The notes below the pieces were generated by a model, which saw only the letters and a list, made by a program, of their open reading frames with translations, was not told the origin of the DNA and did no database searches. Both the position numbers and the translations under genes were made by a program. From NCBI GenBank assembly GCA_012719855.1, contig JAAXZN010000047.1, positions 1 to 46,576 of the forward strand: DNA of 46,576 bases, given 5' to 3'. The DNA comes from Serratia liquefaciens. GTDB taxonomy: Bacteria > Pseudomonadota > Gammaproteobacteria > Enterobacterales > Enterobacteriaceae. The first letter of the stretch is position 1, and each line of letters starts with the position of its first letter. Below, one piece after another: positions 7,022 to 15,353 of the stretch.

Positions 7022-8190
7022 ACACACTGATGGACATCACATTGAAAACGTCGCAGAAATTACTATTAGGAGGGGTTATTTATTGGGGGGGGAGATCTCT
7101 AACAGCGATTTCTATGCCGCTGTATTTACTTTCCCAGGGTATCCCCCTTTCATTGATCGTGACGTCAAAATCATTGCAATTGATTGTCATCGCGTGTTTT
7201 TCTTTCATAACTGGATTTTTATCAGACAAGTATGGTTCAAAAAAAGCCATTTGCATATCATGCCTGCTTGAAGTAATTTATTTTATTTTAATCGTCAGTG
7301 CTACTGAGACCTCTGTATTGGTGGGGGAGATCATCAATGGCCTAGCACTTGCATTTTATAATGGAAATTATGAAAAATGGTTACATGACGCTGAGGACCG
7401 TCAGTTTTCTCGTGCCTACAGTTTTTATCAAAAATACCGTTTCTTCTTTATGGGTGCTACAGTTTTTGCCGGAGGTTTTTTTTTACTTCCCACATTGATA
7501 ATTTCCGCTGTCATCAATTTCGCCCTTTTTTTCTGGTTCGCGTCATGTCGCGAATCGCCAGTTCAAGCAATCACGGTTTTGGAAGCCAAACCGAATCATC
7601 GATGGCACTTATCTCCCGTCATGATATTACTTGCTTTCTTTTATATTGCTGTCAGTTCAGCACTAACTCCGATCTACTCATTGTGGCCCACCCAGCTTGA
7701 AGTTTTTTCAATTTCCGCCATCTATCCTGGTGCTATCTATTTCTTTGCCATGCTTCTTCAAGCCCTTATCTGTCATATCATTACCACCCCTGTATTTAGG
7801 CATGCCGTATATCGTCCTTTATTGACAATATCTTTCGTGTTTATCCCTGCAATTTTCATGGTGTTCTTATACTATGCCATACAAAATAAACAACTTTCAC
7901 TCATACCTATATTATCTTGGTTAAGTATATTTACCGTGCTTGCTTTACCCACTGGCGCCGCCACCCTTATTTTTATTGAAATTAATACAAGACTAAGTCA
8001 GGGACGTGCCACATTCATCAGTACCATGGATTCGTTAATCAAGACCTTGTCAGGAAGCATTATGTTTTTGCTGTCGATAGACAAAACATCCGTCTTACCG
8101 AATACGTGGCTCTGGTGCGGACTCATACTGTTCATCGCAGGTGCAGCGCTTTTGTTTGCTTCTATTGTGCCAACGAAGGCAAGCACGTGA
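7018..8190 (+). CDS. MFS transporter, probable exporter
   Basis: The 390-residue protein is hydrophobic throughout, with about 12 predicted membrane segments and the MFS loop 2-3 signature GFLSDKYGSKKAI near residue 65. The start is a TTG that overlaps the stop of the preceding gene; an ATG four codons later (7030) is an alternative. As the last gene of the tRNA-Ser operon it most likely exports the product of the pathway, as is common for self-protection in biosynthetic clusters. The substrate is unknown, and uptake cannot be ruled out. Confidence 0.85.
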   Translation: MNTLMDITLKTSQKLLLGGVIYWGGRSLTAISMPLYLLSQGIPLSLIVTSKSLQLIVIACFSFITGFLSDKYGSKKAICISCLLEVIYFILIVSATETSVLVGEIINGLALAFYNGNYEKWLHDAEDRQFSRAYSFYQKYRFFFMGATVFAGGFFLLPTLIISAVINFALFFWFASCRESPVQAITVLEAKPNHRWHLSPVMILLAFFYIAVSSALTPIYSLWPTQLEVFSISAIYPGAIYFFAMLLQALICHIITTPVFRHAVYRPLLTISFVFIPAIFMVFLYYAIQNKQLSLIPILSWLSIFTVLALPTGAATLIFIEINTRLSQGRATFISTMDSLIKTLSGSIMFLLSIDKTSVLPNTWLWCGLILFIAGAALLFASIVPTKAST

Positions 8191-8553
8191 TTACGACCTC
8201 GGTTGTATCATTCTAAGTGTATTGAACCAAGAATTGGGCATGATATTGATGAAAATGACCGGGCTGACTGACGACGTGACGAACATTCGCCACTGATAAT
8301 CACCGGCCACAAGGTACCGTGACCGGACACCGGCTTGCTGAATCCATTCATTATCATTACCCCCCATACAGTCACTCATGACCTTGGCCATTTGGCGTTG
8401 CCCTGGTGACGTCGGGTCTTGCCCGTAAGGACGGCATCGCCGGCACGCCCTATGCCGAAATCTGACCGAAGCTAGGAGTGGTAGGCTCCCGCTCAGTTTA
8501 CAACTGTTTTATAATTTTGGTCACGGCAGAATATGATTTGTAGCCCGTTTTAG
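8191..8553. other. Junction region with gene remnants and two palindromic direct repeats
   Basis: No intact gene is convincing. A minus-strand open frame runs from about 8500 to 8191 without a good start, and a plus-strand frame ending at about 8464 (GLARKDGIAGTPYAEI) looks like the tail of a lost gene. Two similar words, GTTTACAACTGTTTTAT (from about 8497) and GTTGACAACTATTTTAT (from about 8553), repeat in direct orientation, and each contains an AGTT...AACT dyad. This is where cargo 1 meets element backbone. Confidence 0.4.
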
Positions 8554-9132
8554 TTGACAACTATTTTATCTTCCCACATCTGTCCAGACGAAGGGCTGGA
8601 GAAACAGTACCTGAACATCATCAAAAGGTATGAACGTGAAGACGTCGAGCGCCTGGCGCACTTACTTGGCCTGGTACGAATTGCGCTGAATGCTCAGGCA
8701 TGTGATTTTCTGGGGATGACGTTCATGCAGCTCGAGCTCGGGGATAAACACCGTGGACAGTTTTTCACGCCCTGGAGCGTGGCATCTATGATGGCCAAGC
8801 TGCAGTTCACCGGGCTGGAGCAAAAATTGCAAACTCAGCCGTTTGTCACCATCAGTGAACCTGGCTGTGGTGCCGGCGGCATGATGATTGCAGCTGCAGT
8901 GGAGATGCGGGCGTTGGGGTATGAACCTTCAGAGCATATGTGGGTTTCCTGCGTTGATATCGATACAGTGGCTGTGTCGATGGCATATATCCAGCTATCA
9001 TCACTTGGCATACCCGGTGAAATTGTACTTGGGAATGTATTGGCAAATGAACGTCGGTTGGTGATGTATACACCAATGCATTGGTTGGGAAAATGGTCAC
9101 TTAGAATTCAGCAGTATAATTCAGAGAGCTGA
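8554..9132 (+). CDS. Short N6 DNA methylase-like protein of ICE/plasmid type
   Basis: The 192-residue protein has the HsdM/N6_Mtase fold: the GQFFTPWSVASMMA entry segment (about 67-80) and the SAM-binding motif I EPGCGAGGMM (about 108-117). The catalytic (N/D)PP(Y/F) motif is not visible. It ends with a YTPMHWLGKW tail that is typical of the short methylase-like proteins of conjugative elements. No ATG precedes the conserved N-terminal part, so a TTG at 8554 is the only start in frame. That TTG lies in a repeated palindromic word and has no good ribosome site, so the gene may have lost its original 5' end. Activity is uncertain. Confidence 0.7.
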   Translation: MTTILSSHICPDEGLEKQYLNIIKRYEREDVERLAHLLGLVRIALNAQACDFLGMTFMQLELGDKHRGQFFTPWSVASMMAKLQFTGLEQKLQTQPFVTISEPGCGAGGMMIAAAVEMRALGYEPSEHMWVSCVDIDTVAVSMAYIQLSSLGIPGEIVLGNVLANERRLVMYTPMHWLGKWSLRIQQYNSES

Positions 9133-9142
9133 CCAAAACCAA

Positions 9143-9170
9143 AACCGCCCTGTATATGGGGCGGTTATCT
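9143..9170. terminator. Bidirectional terminator between the methylase and kinase genes
   Basis: An eight-pair GC-rich stem (9143-9150 with 9159-9166) and a short T-rich tail separate two convergent genes. Confidence 0.75.
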
Positions 9171-9197
9171 TTCTGCTATAAAAATATATTGCGCGAT

Positions 9198-10925
9198 TTA
9201 TATAATGGAGTCGTCAGAAAATACGGACTCTATGGATTTTTTAATGTCATTTAGCCGTACTGGTTTCGTTAAAATATCCACGTCTTTGATTGGACTTTCA
9301 CTGGTGTATGCACTAATGAATATAAACGGTGTGTTTTTGTTTGGGCCGTCATTCTCTTTTACCTGTCTATATAGATCATCACCAGTAATGATGGGCATCT
9401 GAAGATCACTCAAAACAAGGTCAAATGATTTCCGATATAACTTTTCTAATGCTCTCTCTGGAGACGTTGTATGCTCAACTGAAAAATCATGCTGAAGAAT
9501 TGATACTAAGGACTCGCATGCCATCTCATTATCATCAATAATTAAGATGCTGATACCTTTTGCTGAGAACGGCTTGTCATCGATATCGGTAATAACATCA
9601 ATCTCAGCAGGTGTGGACAGATCTATTGGTAATGAAACGGTAAATACAGTTCCTTTACCAATGTCACTTTTCACATTAATAGTCCCGTTCATGGCCTTAA
9701 CAACACCATGAACGATAGCCAATCCCATTCCAAAACCGGGTACTTTGTTGTCGTTTCCAACTCGGATAAACGGTGAGAATATGGCGTCAATTTTATCTTT
9801 AGGAATTCCTTGCCCCGTATCTTCGACCCTGATGACCAGTTTAGACTTTTCCTGTACAACCGCATTTACCTGCACGCTACCATGTTCTGTATATTTTATG
9901 GCATTGGTAACGATGTTTTCAATAATTTGCATAACTCTGGATGGGTCGCTTTTTATGTACGTGTCAGAGGTGTCCCCTACGTTAACAGTGACGGTACTTT
10001 TGTTTAATAGTGAAATGCTTTGCTCAACAGTATCATGAACAATTTTACGCAAGTTGAATGTCGCTTTCTTAATTTCGACATTGCCATTGTCAACCTTGGC
10101 AAATTCCGCAAGATCTTTCATTTGACGTTCCATTTTCATGGCGGCATTTTCCAATCGTTCAAAGTGATTGAATGCTGCTCCGTCTTTTGCTTGCAAGCTA
10201 AACTTCTGTATAATAACCTCTACCGAGGAAATTATTGCCTGGAGTGAGGTTCTCAATTCATGCCCCAACACACCAAGGAAAGCGTTTTTGTTATTGAATG
10301 ATTTCTTTTCTGATTCCAGTTGATTATTAATGGATTTTACTTGCCGGTATGAAATGAAAAGCATCAATAAAAACAAAAAATACAGTGTCGCAATAGGAAA
10401 CTTCATCGAGTTACCTTTGTCGATGTAGTCCTGCTGAATAATGTTTCTTTGTCTGACTTCTGCATGGTCAGAAATAACCACTAGATTTTTATTGTCTTGC
10501 CCAATTAATTCTATGCTTTTAAGTATGATCGAGTAATCAGGTTTTGTTTTATTTAATTCAACGTCGATCTTTTCCAGGTTAGCATTTATTTGCTCTACAG
10601 TTTTAGCATAACCCGCTTCTTCATATAAGTATCTGGTCGACACACTTTTATGTAACAGCACATTAGAACTCGAGAACAGAAGGTCAAGTTCGGTTTGTAA
10701 CTCCTCTTTATCATTGTTACCCAATCGCAGTTGACGCTCAATTTTTGCATTAAATCCTGCCAGCCTGATTGTAAATTTAGCAATCGCCCATGCGTAATTT
10801 TCTTGAGGACCTGCAGAGTTCATATTATGACTTGTGGAGAAATACTGTTCATACATCCACACAAAACCACCGGTTAGAATCAGAAAACCGACGAAATACT
10901 GGATCAGGATCCGCTTTAGTTTCAT
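9198..10925 (-). CDS. Hybrid sensor histidine kinase with receiver domain
   Basis: The 575-residue membrane protein has a first transmembrane helix at about 6-25, a periplasmic helical sensor region to about 175, and a second helix at about 177-194. The HisKA domain has the phospho-acceptor in GHELRT (His222). The ATPase domain has NAIKYT, DTGQGIP and GFGMGLAIVHG, and the C-terminal receiver has IIDDNE and LVLSDLQMP with the acceptor aspartate. No PAS domain is seen. Its ATG overlaps the stop of the secreted gene upstream, so the sensor and secreted protein are made together, and the secreted protein may be its periplasmic ligand partner. It is the last gene of a four-gene leftward operon whose first gene encodes a receiver-containing regulator. 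Confidence 0.9.
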   Translation of the reverse strand: MKLKRILIQYFVGFLILTGGFVWMYEQYFSTSHNMNSAGPQENYAWAIAKFTIRLAGFNAKIERQLRLGNNDKEELQTELDLLFSSSNVLLHKSVSTRYLYEEAGYAKTVEQINANLEKIDVELNKTKPDYSIILKSIELIGQDNKNLVVISDHAEVRQRNIIQQDYIDKGNSMKFPIATLYFLFLLMLFISYRQVKSINNQLESEKKSFNNKNAFLGVLGHELRTSLQAIISSVEVIIQKFSLQAKDGAAFNHFERLENAAMKMERQMKDLAEFAKVDNGNVEIKKATFNLRKIVHDTVEQSISLLNKSTVTVNVGDTSDTYIKSDPSRVMQIIENIVTNAIKYTEHGSVQVNAVVQEKSKLVIRVEDTGQGIPKDKIDAIFSPFIRVGNDNKVPGFGMGLAIVHGVVKAMNGTINVKSDIGKGTVFTVSLPIDLSTPAEIDVITDIDDKPFSAKGISILIIDDNEMACESLVSILQHDFSVEHTTSPERALEKLYRKSFDLVLSDLQMPIITGDDLYRQVKENDGPNKNTPFIFISAYTSESPIKDVDILTKPVRLNDIKKSIESVFSDDSII

Positions 10926-11425
10926 TTATCTATTACCGTTATGCTGGCCACTTGCCAAATGTGACGGGCCTGATATGTCGGGCTATTGAGCTGATCATAA
11001 AATTGATCTAAAGGGTAAATGACGAAGTACGGACCAAAGTTTCTCAGTCTCAGTGGATTTCCGTCCATTTTATTTGCCAATAAGATATCGTATTTCTCTA
11101 CGTCAGAAAAGGGGATGTCGACCCAGTAGTCATTCAGCGCCCTCATTCTCAACGTTTTTCCACGGGCACCGACAAGTGTTATTAACTCCTTGAATTTTAC
11201 CCCTTCAAAATCCACCACGTGTCCAGGCTCAGTCCAGGATGTTGTAGTTTTTATATGGGAATTTTTAAGTTTATTAAAATTATCAGTAGTTAACAGATAA
11301 CCGTCATTATGATTTTTATTTGCAATGTCACCATCTATATAGAGATCGCCTATCTTTGCAAAGGACGATGCTGAATAAAGCACAGCAATAATGAATAATA
11401 TCGATAGTGATTTTAATTTATGCAT
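10922..11425 (-). CDS. Secreted molybdopterin-oxidoreductase-fold protein without cysteine
   Basis: The 167-residue protein starts with a signal peptide (LSILFIIAVLYSASSFA, cleavage after about residue 24). It then resembles the sulfite-oxidase/molybdopterin-binding fold, with a VDFEGVKFKELI strand-helix unit and a C-terminal WQVASITVID end. True family members bind molybdopterin through a cysteine; the mature protein has none, and the expected position reads TTTSWTEPG. It is therefore likely to be a non-catalytic binding or sensing module. The ATG at 11425 is preferred over 11437 because GAGG lies seven bases upstream. It overlaps both neighbouring genes by a few bases. Confidence 0.65.
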   Translation of the reverse strand: MHKLKSLSILFIIAVLYSASSFAKIGDLYIDGDIANKNHNDGYLLTTDNFNKLKNSHIKTTTSWTEPGHVVDFEGVKFKELITLVGARGKTLRMRALNDYWVDIPFSDVEKYDILLANKMDGNPLRLRNFGPYFVIYPLDQFYDQLNSPTYQARHIWQVASITVIDK

Positions 11426-12404
11426 AATAAACCTCAAATTCTTTACATAGTGAATTAATTAAATTGACATCTTCACTATTATGGATCCCTACTGTTTTAT
11501 CATTTCCGATATAAACAGACTCACAATGAGTATAGTATAGACTACGAAACTCGGGCTTCACTGTGGTAAATATACACGTGGTTGGTATGTCAAAACCAGC
11601 ACCAATATGTAAGGCTGCGGAGTCACATGTATAGAGATGCCTGGCATGCTTTATTATGGATGCGAATCGAGAGGTGCTCGTTGATAGCTCAGAAATGTTA
11701 GTATAATTTTCATGGTGAACATCACTAAACCCAAAGACTTTAACCTTAAACTTATCGCTTAATTCAGATATTATTTTTTTATGATACTGTTGCGGTATGC
11801 TTCTTATTTTTGTACTTGCGTGAGGGCAGAAGAGTACATAGTCACCCAGGTTGATGTCATTAAGATGGGCATTTTTTAACCATGCGTTGCTTTTTATCTC
11901 AATCGGAGTGAAATTACGTTCGAGACCAAGGTTCCTTAAAAAGAAATCGTGCATATCCCACTTATTAAAATCTTCCCAATACAGTTGATTTCCTATGTCT
12001 ATTATTAGTTCTGTCTCCGCTGCTTTGGAAATATCAAATGGCATGAAATGGATTTCAGTTATTATATTTTTTGTGAGTGTGTAGATTTCATTTACGTAAT
12101 TAGGACAGTTCTCGGGACGAATGACTCTGATGACGATGTTTGGATTTATTTTTTTTATTGCATGTAGTGCAGATATACCGACGACGGAATCACCCAGCGT
12201 CACCCCCAATCCGTTGATGATAGTCAGGCTTTTTACATTTGAATAGTCTATCGATATTTTATTGATCGCGTTATTATGAACTATAGCGTTACTCAATGGA
12301 GATATGTTACCACTAGGTGAACTTTTACTTACTCCATAGGGTGAAACAATGTATCTCCCATCAAGTAAGAGACTGCCTGTATATGTTAATAAATTATTAT
12401 TCAT
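11418..12404 (-). CDS. Glycosyltransferase family 9-like (heptosyltransferase-like) protein
   Basis: The 328-residue protein shows the two-domain GT9 pattern. The N-terminal glycine-rich loop is GLGVTLGDSVVGISALHAI (about 65-84), and the C-terminal donor-site segment CDSAALHIGAGFDIPTTCIF (about 262-281) resembles the D-S/T-GxxHxA...P signature. There is no signal peptide. It may glycosylate a surface or secreted target or, in this signalling operon, serve in sensing or modifying a partner; the substrate is not evident. It starts seven bases after the regulator gene and overlaps the secreted protein gene by eight bases. Confidence 0.65.
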   Translation of the reverse strand: MNNNLLTYTGSLLLDGRYIVSPYGVSKSSPSGNISPLSNAIVHNNAINKISIDYSNVKSLTIINGLGVTLGDSVVGISALHAIKKINPNIVIRVIRPENCPNYVNEIYTLTKNIITEIHFMPFDISKAAETELIIDIGNQLYWEDFNKWDMHDFFLRNLGLERNFTPIEIKSNAWLKNAHLNDINLGDYVLFCPHASTKIRSIPQQYHKKIISELSDKFKVKVFGFSDVHHENYTNISELSTSTSRFASIIKHARHLYTCDSAALHIGAGFDIPTTCIFTTVKPEFRSLYYTHCESVYIGNDKTVGIHNSEDVNLINSLCKEFEVYYA

Positions 12405-12410
12405 AATAAT

Positions 12411-13244
12411 TCACTTGGGGAAGTGTTTATCTACTAGTGATTTGATTACACTGGCTTTGATCGGCTTTTCATAGGGTCCAGTGATGTCATAATCATTTAT
12501 TGCACTTGCTATTTCTCTGTCAACGATTCCGGATAGCTGTCCGGTAAGAACCAGAATCATGGCATTTTTATTTTCTGACTTTCTGATTTCTTTGATTGTG
12601 TTAAAAACAGTTTTCGTCCCAACAACCCAGTCCAGAATATAAGCGTCATAGGGACTACGCTTCAGGCTCTCTTCCAGGGATTCAGTGTCATAGTAAGGAT
12701 CGACAATGTATTCATCATTACCTATAATTTCCAGAAGACTATCCACAATATTCTTTTCGTCATCAAGAATTGCAATGCGATGTTTTTTTACATTTTGCTT
12801 TTGTGGATAGAACTGAATCATTTCAATATTACGCTTGGACTCAAATAATACATCATCTTTGATATCGTCAGTGTGGAACACAACCCACTCGTCGTTTATT
12901 TTTAAAGCGGAATACTCCGTTGGGAAATTGGAATTAATTTCTGTTAAATAGATTTTGCATTTAACATTTGTCTTTCCATTGTTCCAGATCGCGTTATGTA
13001 CTTCATTTACTGAATAACTATATATGTCGAAGAATTCACTCATCTTCATATCGATAGAGTCAATCACTCTGATCAGTTGAGATACCTCCCAGTTAGAGGC
13101 CCCTGTCATCTTCTTCTGTGCAGCGGCTGTTGTGATATCCAGTACACGGCTTGTATGGCTGATATGTTTCTGCTTTGGAATACCCTTTATCGCCATTGCT
13201 TTGGCTATGACTTCCCCAAGGGCAGTCTTATTGTTGTCTTCCAT
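12411..13244 (-). CDS. BetR-domain/receiver response regulator
   Basis: The 277-residue protein has an N-terminal BetR-like DNA-binding domain (about 8-75, with SRVLDITTAAAQKKMTGAS), a middle linker of about 80 residues, and a C-terminal receiver (about 155-275). All receiver residues are present: Asp161-Asp162, acceptor Asp205 in YILDW, the threonine of LTGQ, and the lysine of YEKPI. The order DNA-binding first and receiver last is the reverse of common response regulators. It is the natural partner of the hybrid kinase in the same operon. The ATG has GGGAG directly upstream, and a promoter is seen 40 bases before it. Confidence 0.8.
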   Translation of the reverse strand: MEDNNKTALGEVIAKAMAIKGIPKQKHISHTSRVLDITTAAAQKKMTGASNWEVSQLIRVIDSIDMKMSEFFDIYSYSVNEVHNAIWNNGKTNVKCKIYLTEINSNFPTEYSALKINDEWVVFHTDDIKDDVLFESKRNIEMIQFYPQKQNVKKHRIAILDDEKNIVDSLLEIIGNDEYIVDPYYDTESLEESLKRSPYDAYILDWVVGTKTVFNTIKEIRKSENKNAMILVLTGQLSGIVDREIASAINDYDITGPYEKPIKASVIKSLVDKHFPK

Positions 13245-13283
13245 CTCCCACCTTTGCCAAATTCAGTTTAAAAAACAGTCGTT

Positions 13284-13311
13284 ATTTTACACTCAAAGTT
13301 GTGTTTTTCAA
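13284..13311 (-). promoter_or_regulatory. Predicted promoter of the BetR-REC signalling operon
   Basis: On the minus strand TTGAAA (13306-13311) and TAAAAT (13284-13289) are 16 bp apart, 40 bases before the regulator start. Flanking AAAAAACA and TGTTTTT words form a loose inverted repeat that could be an autoregulatory site. Confidence 0.5.
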
Positions 13312-13796
13312 TGAAAAGAGCGTTTTAAGATGTCGCATTATGATTTGTATTATCGTAAAAGTATCATTTGTGTTGACTTTACCTCTCTGAAGTTGCTAAA
13401 TATGCCCCTGAGTGTGGAGGTCTGCGATGCCGAACTGAAGCTTCTAAGCGTTATGCTTATCTCCTTTCGGAATGAGCATAACGCTCAGGTGATGCTACAG
13501 CGCACAACACCAGAGAAAGCGCCAACTCAATGTTGGGGGGGACTCCATACATTGAGGATGGATGCGCAATAACAGTGAGGGTGGGTTTTCACACGTGAAC
13601 GAATTTTGTGAATTGCCAAAACACCCCGTAATAAAATCACCTGAACTTTGTAGTATTTGGCACCAGGGAAACCTGATAAAAATCAAAATATTTAGCTTTG
13701 GCATCAACTCTTAACATATTGATATTGCCTATTATATTTCTTTGACAGACTCCAGCAATGCGGGGTTGATGACTTACGATCAACCTAAAAGCGGCT
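13312..13796. other. Gene-free spacer between the signalling operon and the helicase operon
   Basis: Short frames exist on both strands but none has a ribosome site or protein-like composition. A weak promoter-like pair, TTAACA (13711-13716) and TATATT (13733-13738), points towards the helicase gene. Confidence 0.4.
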
Positions 13797-13844
13797 AATC
13801 ACAGGAAACCTTTTCAACTCGGAAAAGGTTTTTCTGTGGTGATT
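13797..13844 (+). promoter_or_regulatory. Long hairpin in the leader of the helicase gene
   Basis: AATCAC...GAAACCTTTTC pairs with GAAAAGGTTT...GTGATT around a six-base loop, giving a stem of about 18 pairs with small mismatches, 54 bases before the helicase start. No long T run follows, so attenuation, an RNA-stability element or a binding site are all possible. Confidence 0.6.
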
Positions 13845-13898
13845 GCCGTATTGACCTGCGCAGCATAAGCGTCGGTCAAGATTTACGGAGTTCTGCTG

Positions 13899-15353
13899 AT
13901 GTCTTATTGTGATACACCTGAACAGGCCGCCATCATCGGTTGGTCTGGAACCAAACTGGTGGTCAGGGCTTTTTCCGGTACGGGCAAAACATCAACCCTG
14001 GTGCGCTTTGCTTTAGCCAATCCTGACATCAAGATGCTTTATCTCGCCTATAGCCGTGCCGTCAGGGATGAAGCGGTTCAGAAATTCCCGTTTAATGTTG
14101 TGTGCATGACCTCACATCAGCTGGCCTGGCCAAATTTCGGCCGGCATTACGAGAAGCGGTTAACGGGGAATCTGCGGATCACTGACGTCGCCCGTCAGCT
14201 CAATACCCGTCACTGGCCGCTGGCCAGAACGGCGATCACTACCTTCAGTGCCTTCTTGTGTAGTGCCGACAACGAATTTGGGCCGCAACATCTGCCTGAT
14301 GAAGAGGCTCGCAGCGGACTCTCTGCAGAGAAAATCCTGGCCACAGCGAAACAGCTCTGGCGCGAATCTGTGCGCCAGGACGGCATGTTTCCTGTCACGC
14401 ACGATGTCTATCTCAAGCTGTACCAACTCTCTCAACCGGACCTCTCGAAGCGCTGGCAGACACTGCTGTTTGATGAGGCTCAGGATGCAAATCCGGTCAC
14501 ACAGAGCCTGGTGCTGTCGCAGCGCTGTAGCGTGGTGTTGGTCGGTGACCGTCATCAGCAAATTTATCGGTTCCGTGGTGCCGAGAATGCACTCGATGCA
14601 CCGGCCCTGGTTGATGCGGAACGGTTGAACCTGACCCACAGCTTCCGGTTTGGACCTGCGGTGGCCAGAGTGGCCAACATGCTGCTGGATCGCCAGGGCG
14701 AAACCCTGCCTGTTATTGGTGATGGTGGAGAGGACAAAGTGTTGACCTCTCTCACGGAGGAAGTGCAGGAACAGCATGTCACGGTGCTAAGCCGTACCGT
14801 CGCCGGCGTGATTGGCACAGCACTTGACGCCAGTCTGGCCGGTAAAAAGGTGTTCTGGATCGGTGACATTACCGGCTACAAGACCGAGGAGCTGGAGGAC
14901 CTGTACTGGTTTTCTGCAGATATGCCTGAACGTATGCGTTCGCCGACTTTGTCGCGAGCCTACCGTGATTTTGAGGAATACGAGTCGGTAGCCAAAGCCA
15001 GCAAAGACCCGGAGATGAACCAGGGACTACGGCTTCTTGAGCAGTATTTCCCGTTGCCGCAGAAGCTGCAGGTGATGCGTGAGCATGCGGTCACTGACGA
15101 GGCCAAGGCTCAGGTTACTGTCTCTACGGCACACCGCAGTAAAGGTCTGGAGTGGCCGGTGGTTGTCCTGAATGAAGACTTTATCGATATCACCGATCCG
15201 CTGTTACCCGAGGATGAACGCACCGATGAGACCAATTTGCTGTACGTGGCTGTCACCCGCGCGCGGAAAACCCTGGTCACGAACGCGTTGCTGCAGACGC
15301 TTCTCGACGATGAAGTCGTGGATGACAGAGAAGGGGGCACGGCAGCATGCTGA
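13899..15353 (+). CDS. UvrD/Rep-like superfamily 1 DNA helicase of the ICE backbone
   Basis: The 484-residue protein has the SF1A helicase motifs: Walker A FSGTGKTS (about 25-32), Walker B LFDEAQD, motif III VLVGDRHQQIYRFRGA, motif IV LTHSFRFG, motif V VSTAHRSKGLEW, and motif VI NLLYVAVTRARKTL. It is shorter than UvrD (720), lacking much of the accessory 1B/2B mass. The ATG has GGAG upstream. It overlaps the relaxase-like gene by eight bases, so the two act together, probably in unwinding during conjugative transfer or replication of the element. Confidence 0.9.
   Translation: MSYCDTPEQAAIIGWSGTKLVVRAFSGTGKTSTLVRFALANPDIKMLYLAYSRAVRDEAVQKFPFNVVCMTSHQLAWPNFGRHYEKRLTGNLRITDVARQLNTRHWPLARTAITTFSAFLCSADNEFGPQHLPDEEARSGLSAEKILATAKQLWRESVRQDGMFPVTHDVYLKLYQLSQPDLSKRWQTLLFDEAQDANPVTQSLVLSQRCSVVLVGDRHQQIYRFRGAENALDAPALVDAERLNLTHSFRFGPAVARVANMLLDRQGETLPVIGDGGEDKVLTSLTEEVQEQHVTVLSRTVAGVIGTALDASLAGKKVFWIGDITGYKTEELEDLYWFSADMPERMRSPTLSRAYRDFEEYESVAKASKDPEMNQGLRLLEQYFPLPQKLQVMREHAVTDEAKAQVTVSTAHRSKGLEWPVVVLNEDFIDITDPLLPEDERTDETNLLYVAVTRARKTLVTNALLQTLLDDEVVDDREGGTAAC

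Noticed and set aside
8191..8391. Minus-strand frame of 66 codons
   Set aside because: Looks protein-like in part but has no good start, no recognised family and lies in a junction of remnants; kept only as a note in the region entry.
13330..13707. Short frames on both strands in the spacer before the helicase gene
   Set aside because: No ribosome sites, odd composition (runs of S, C and W) and no family resemblance.
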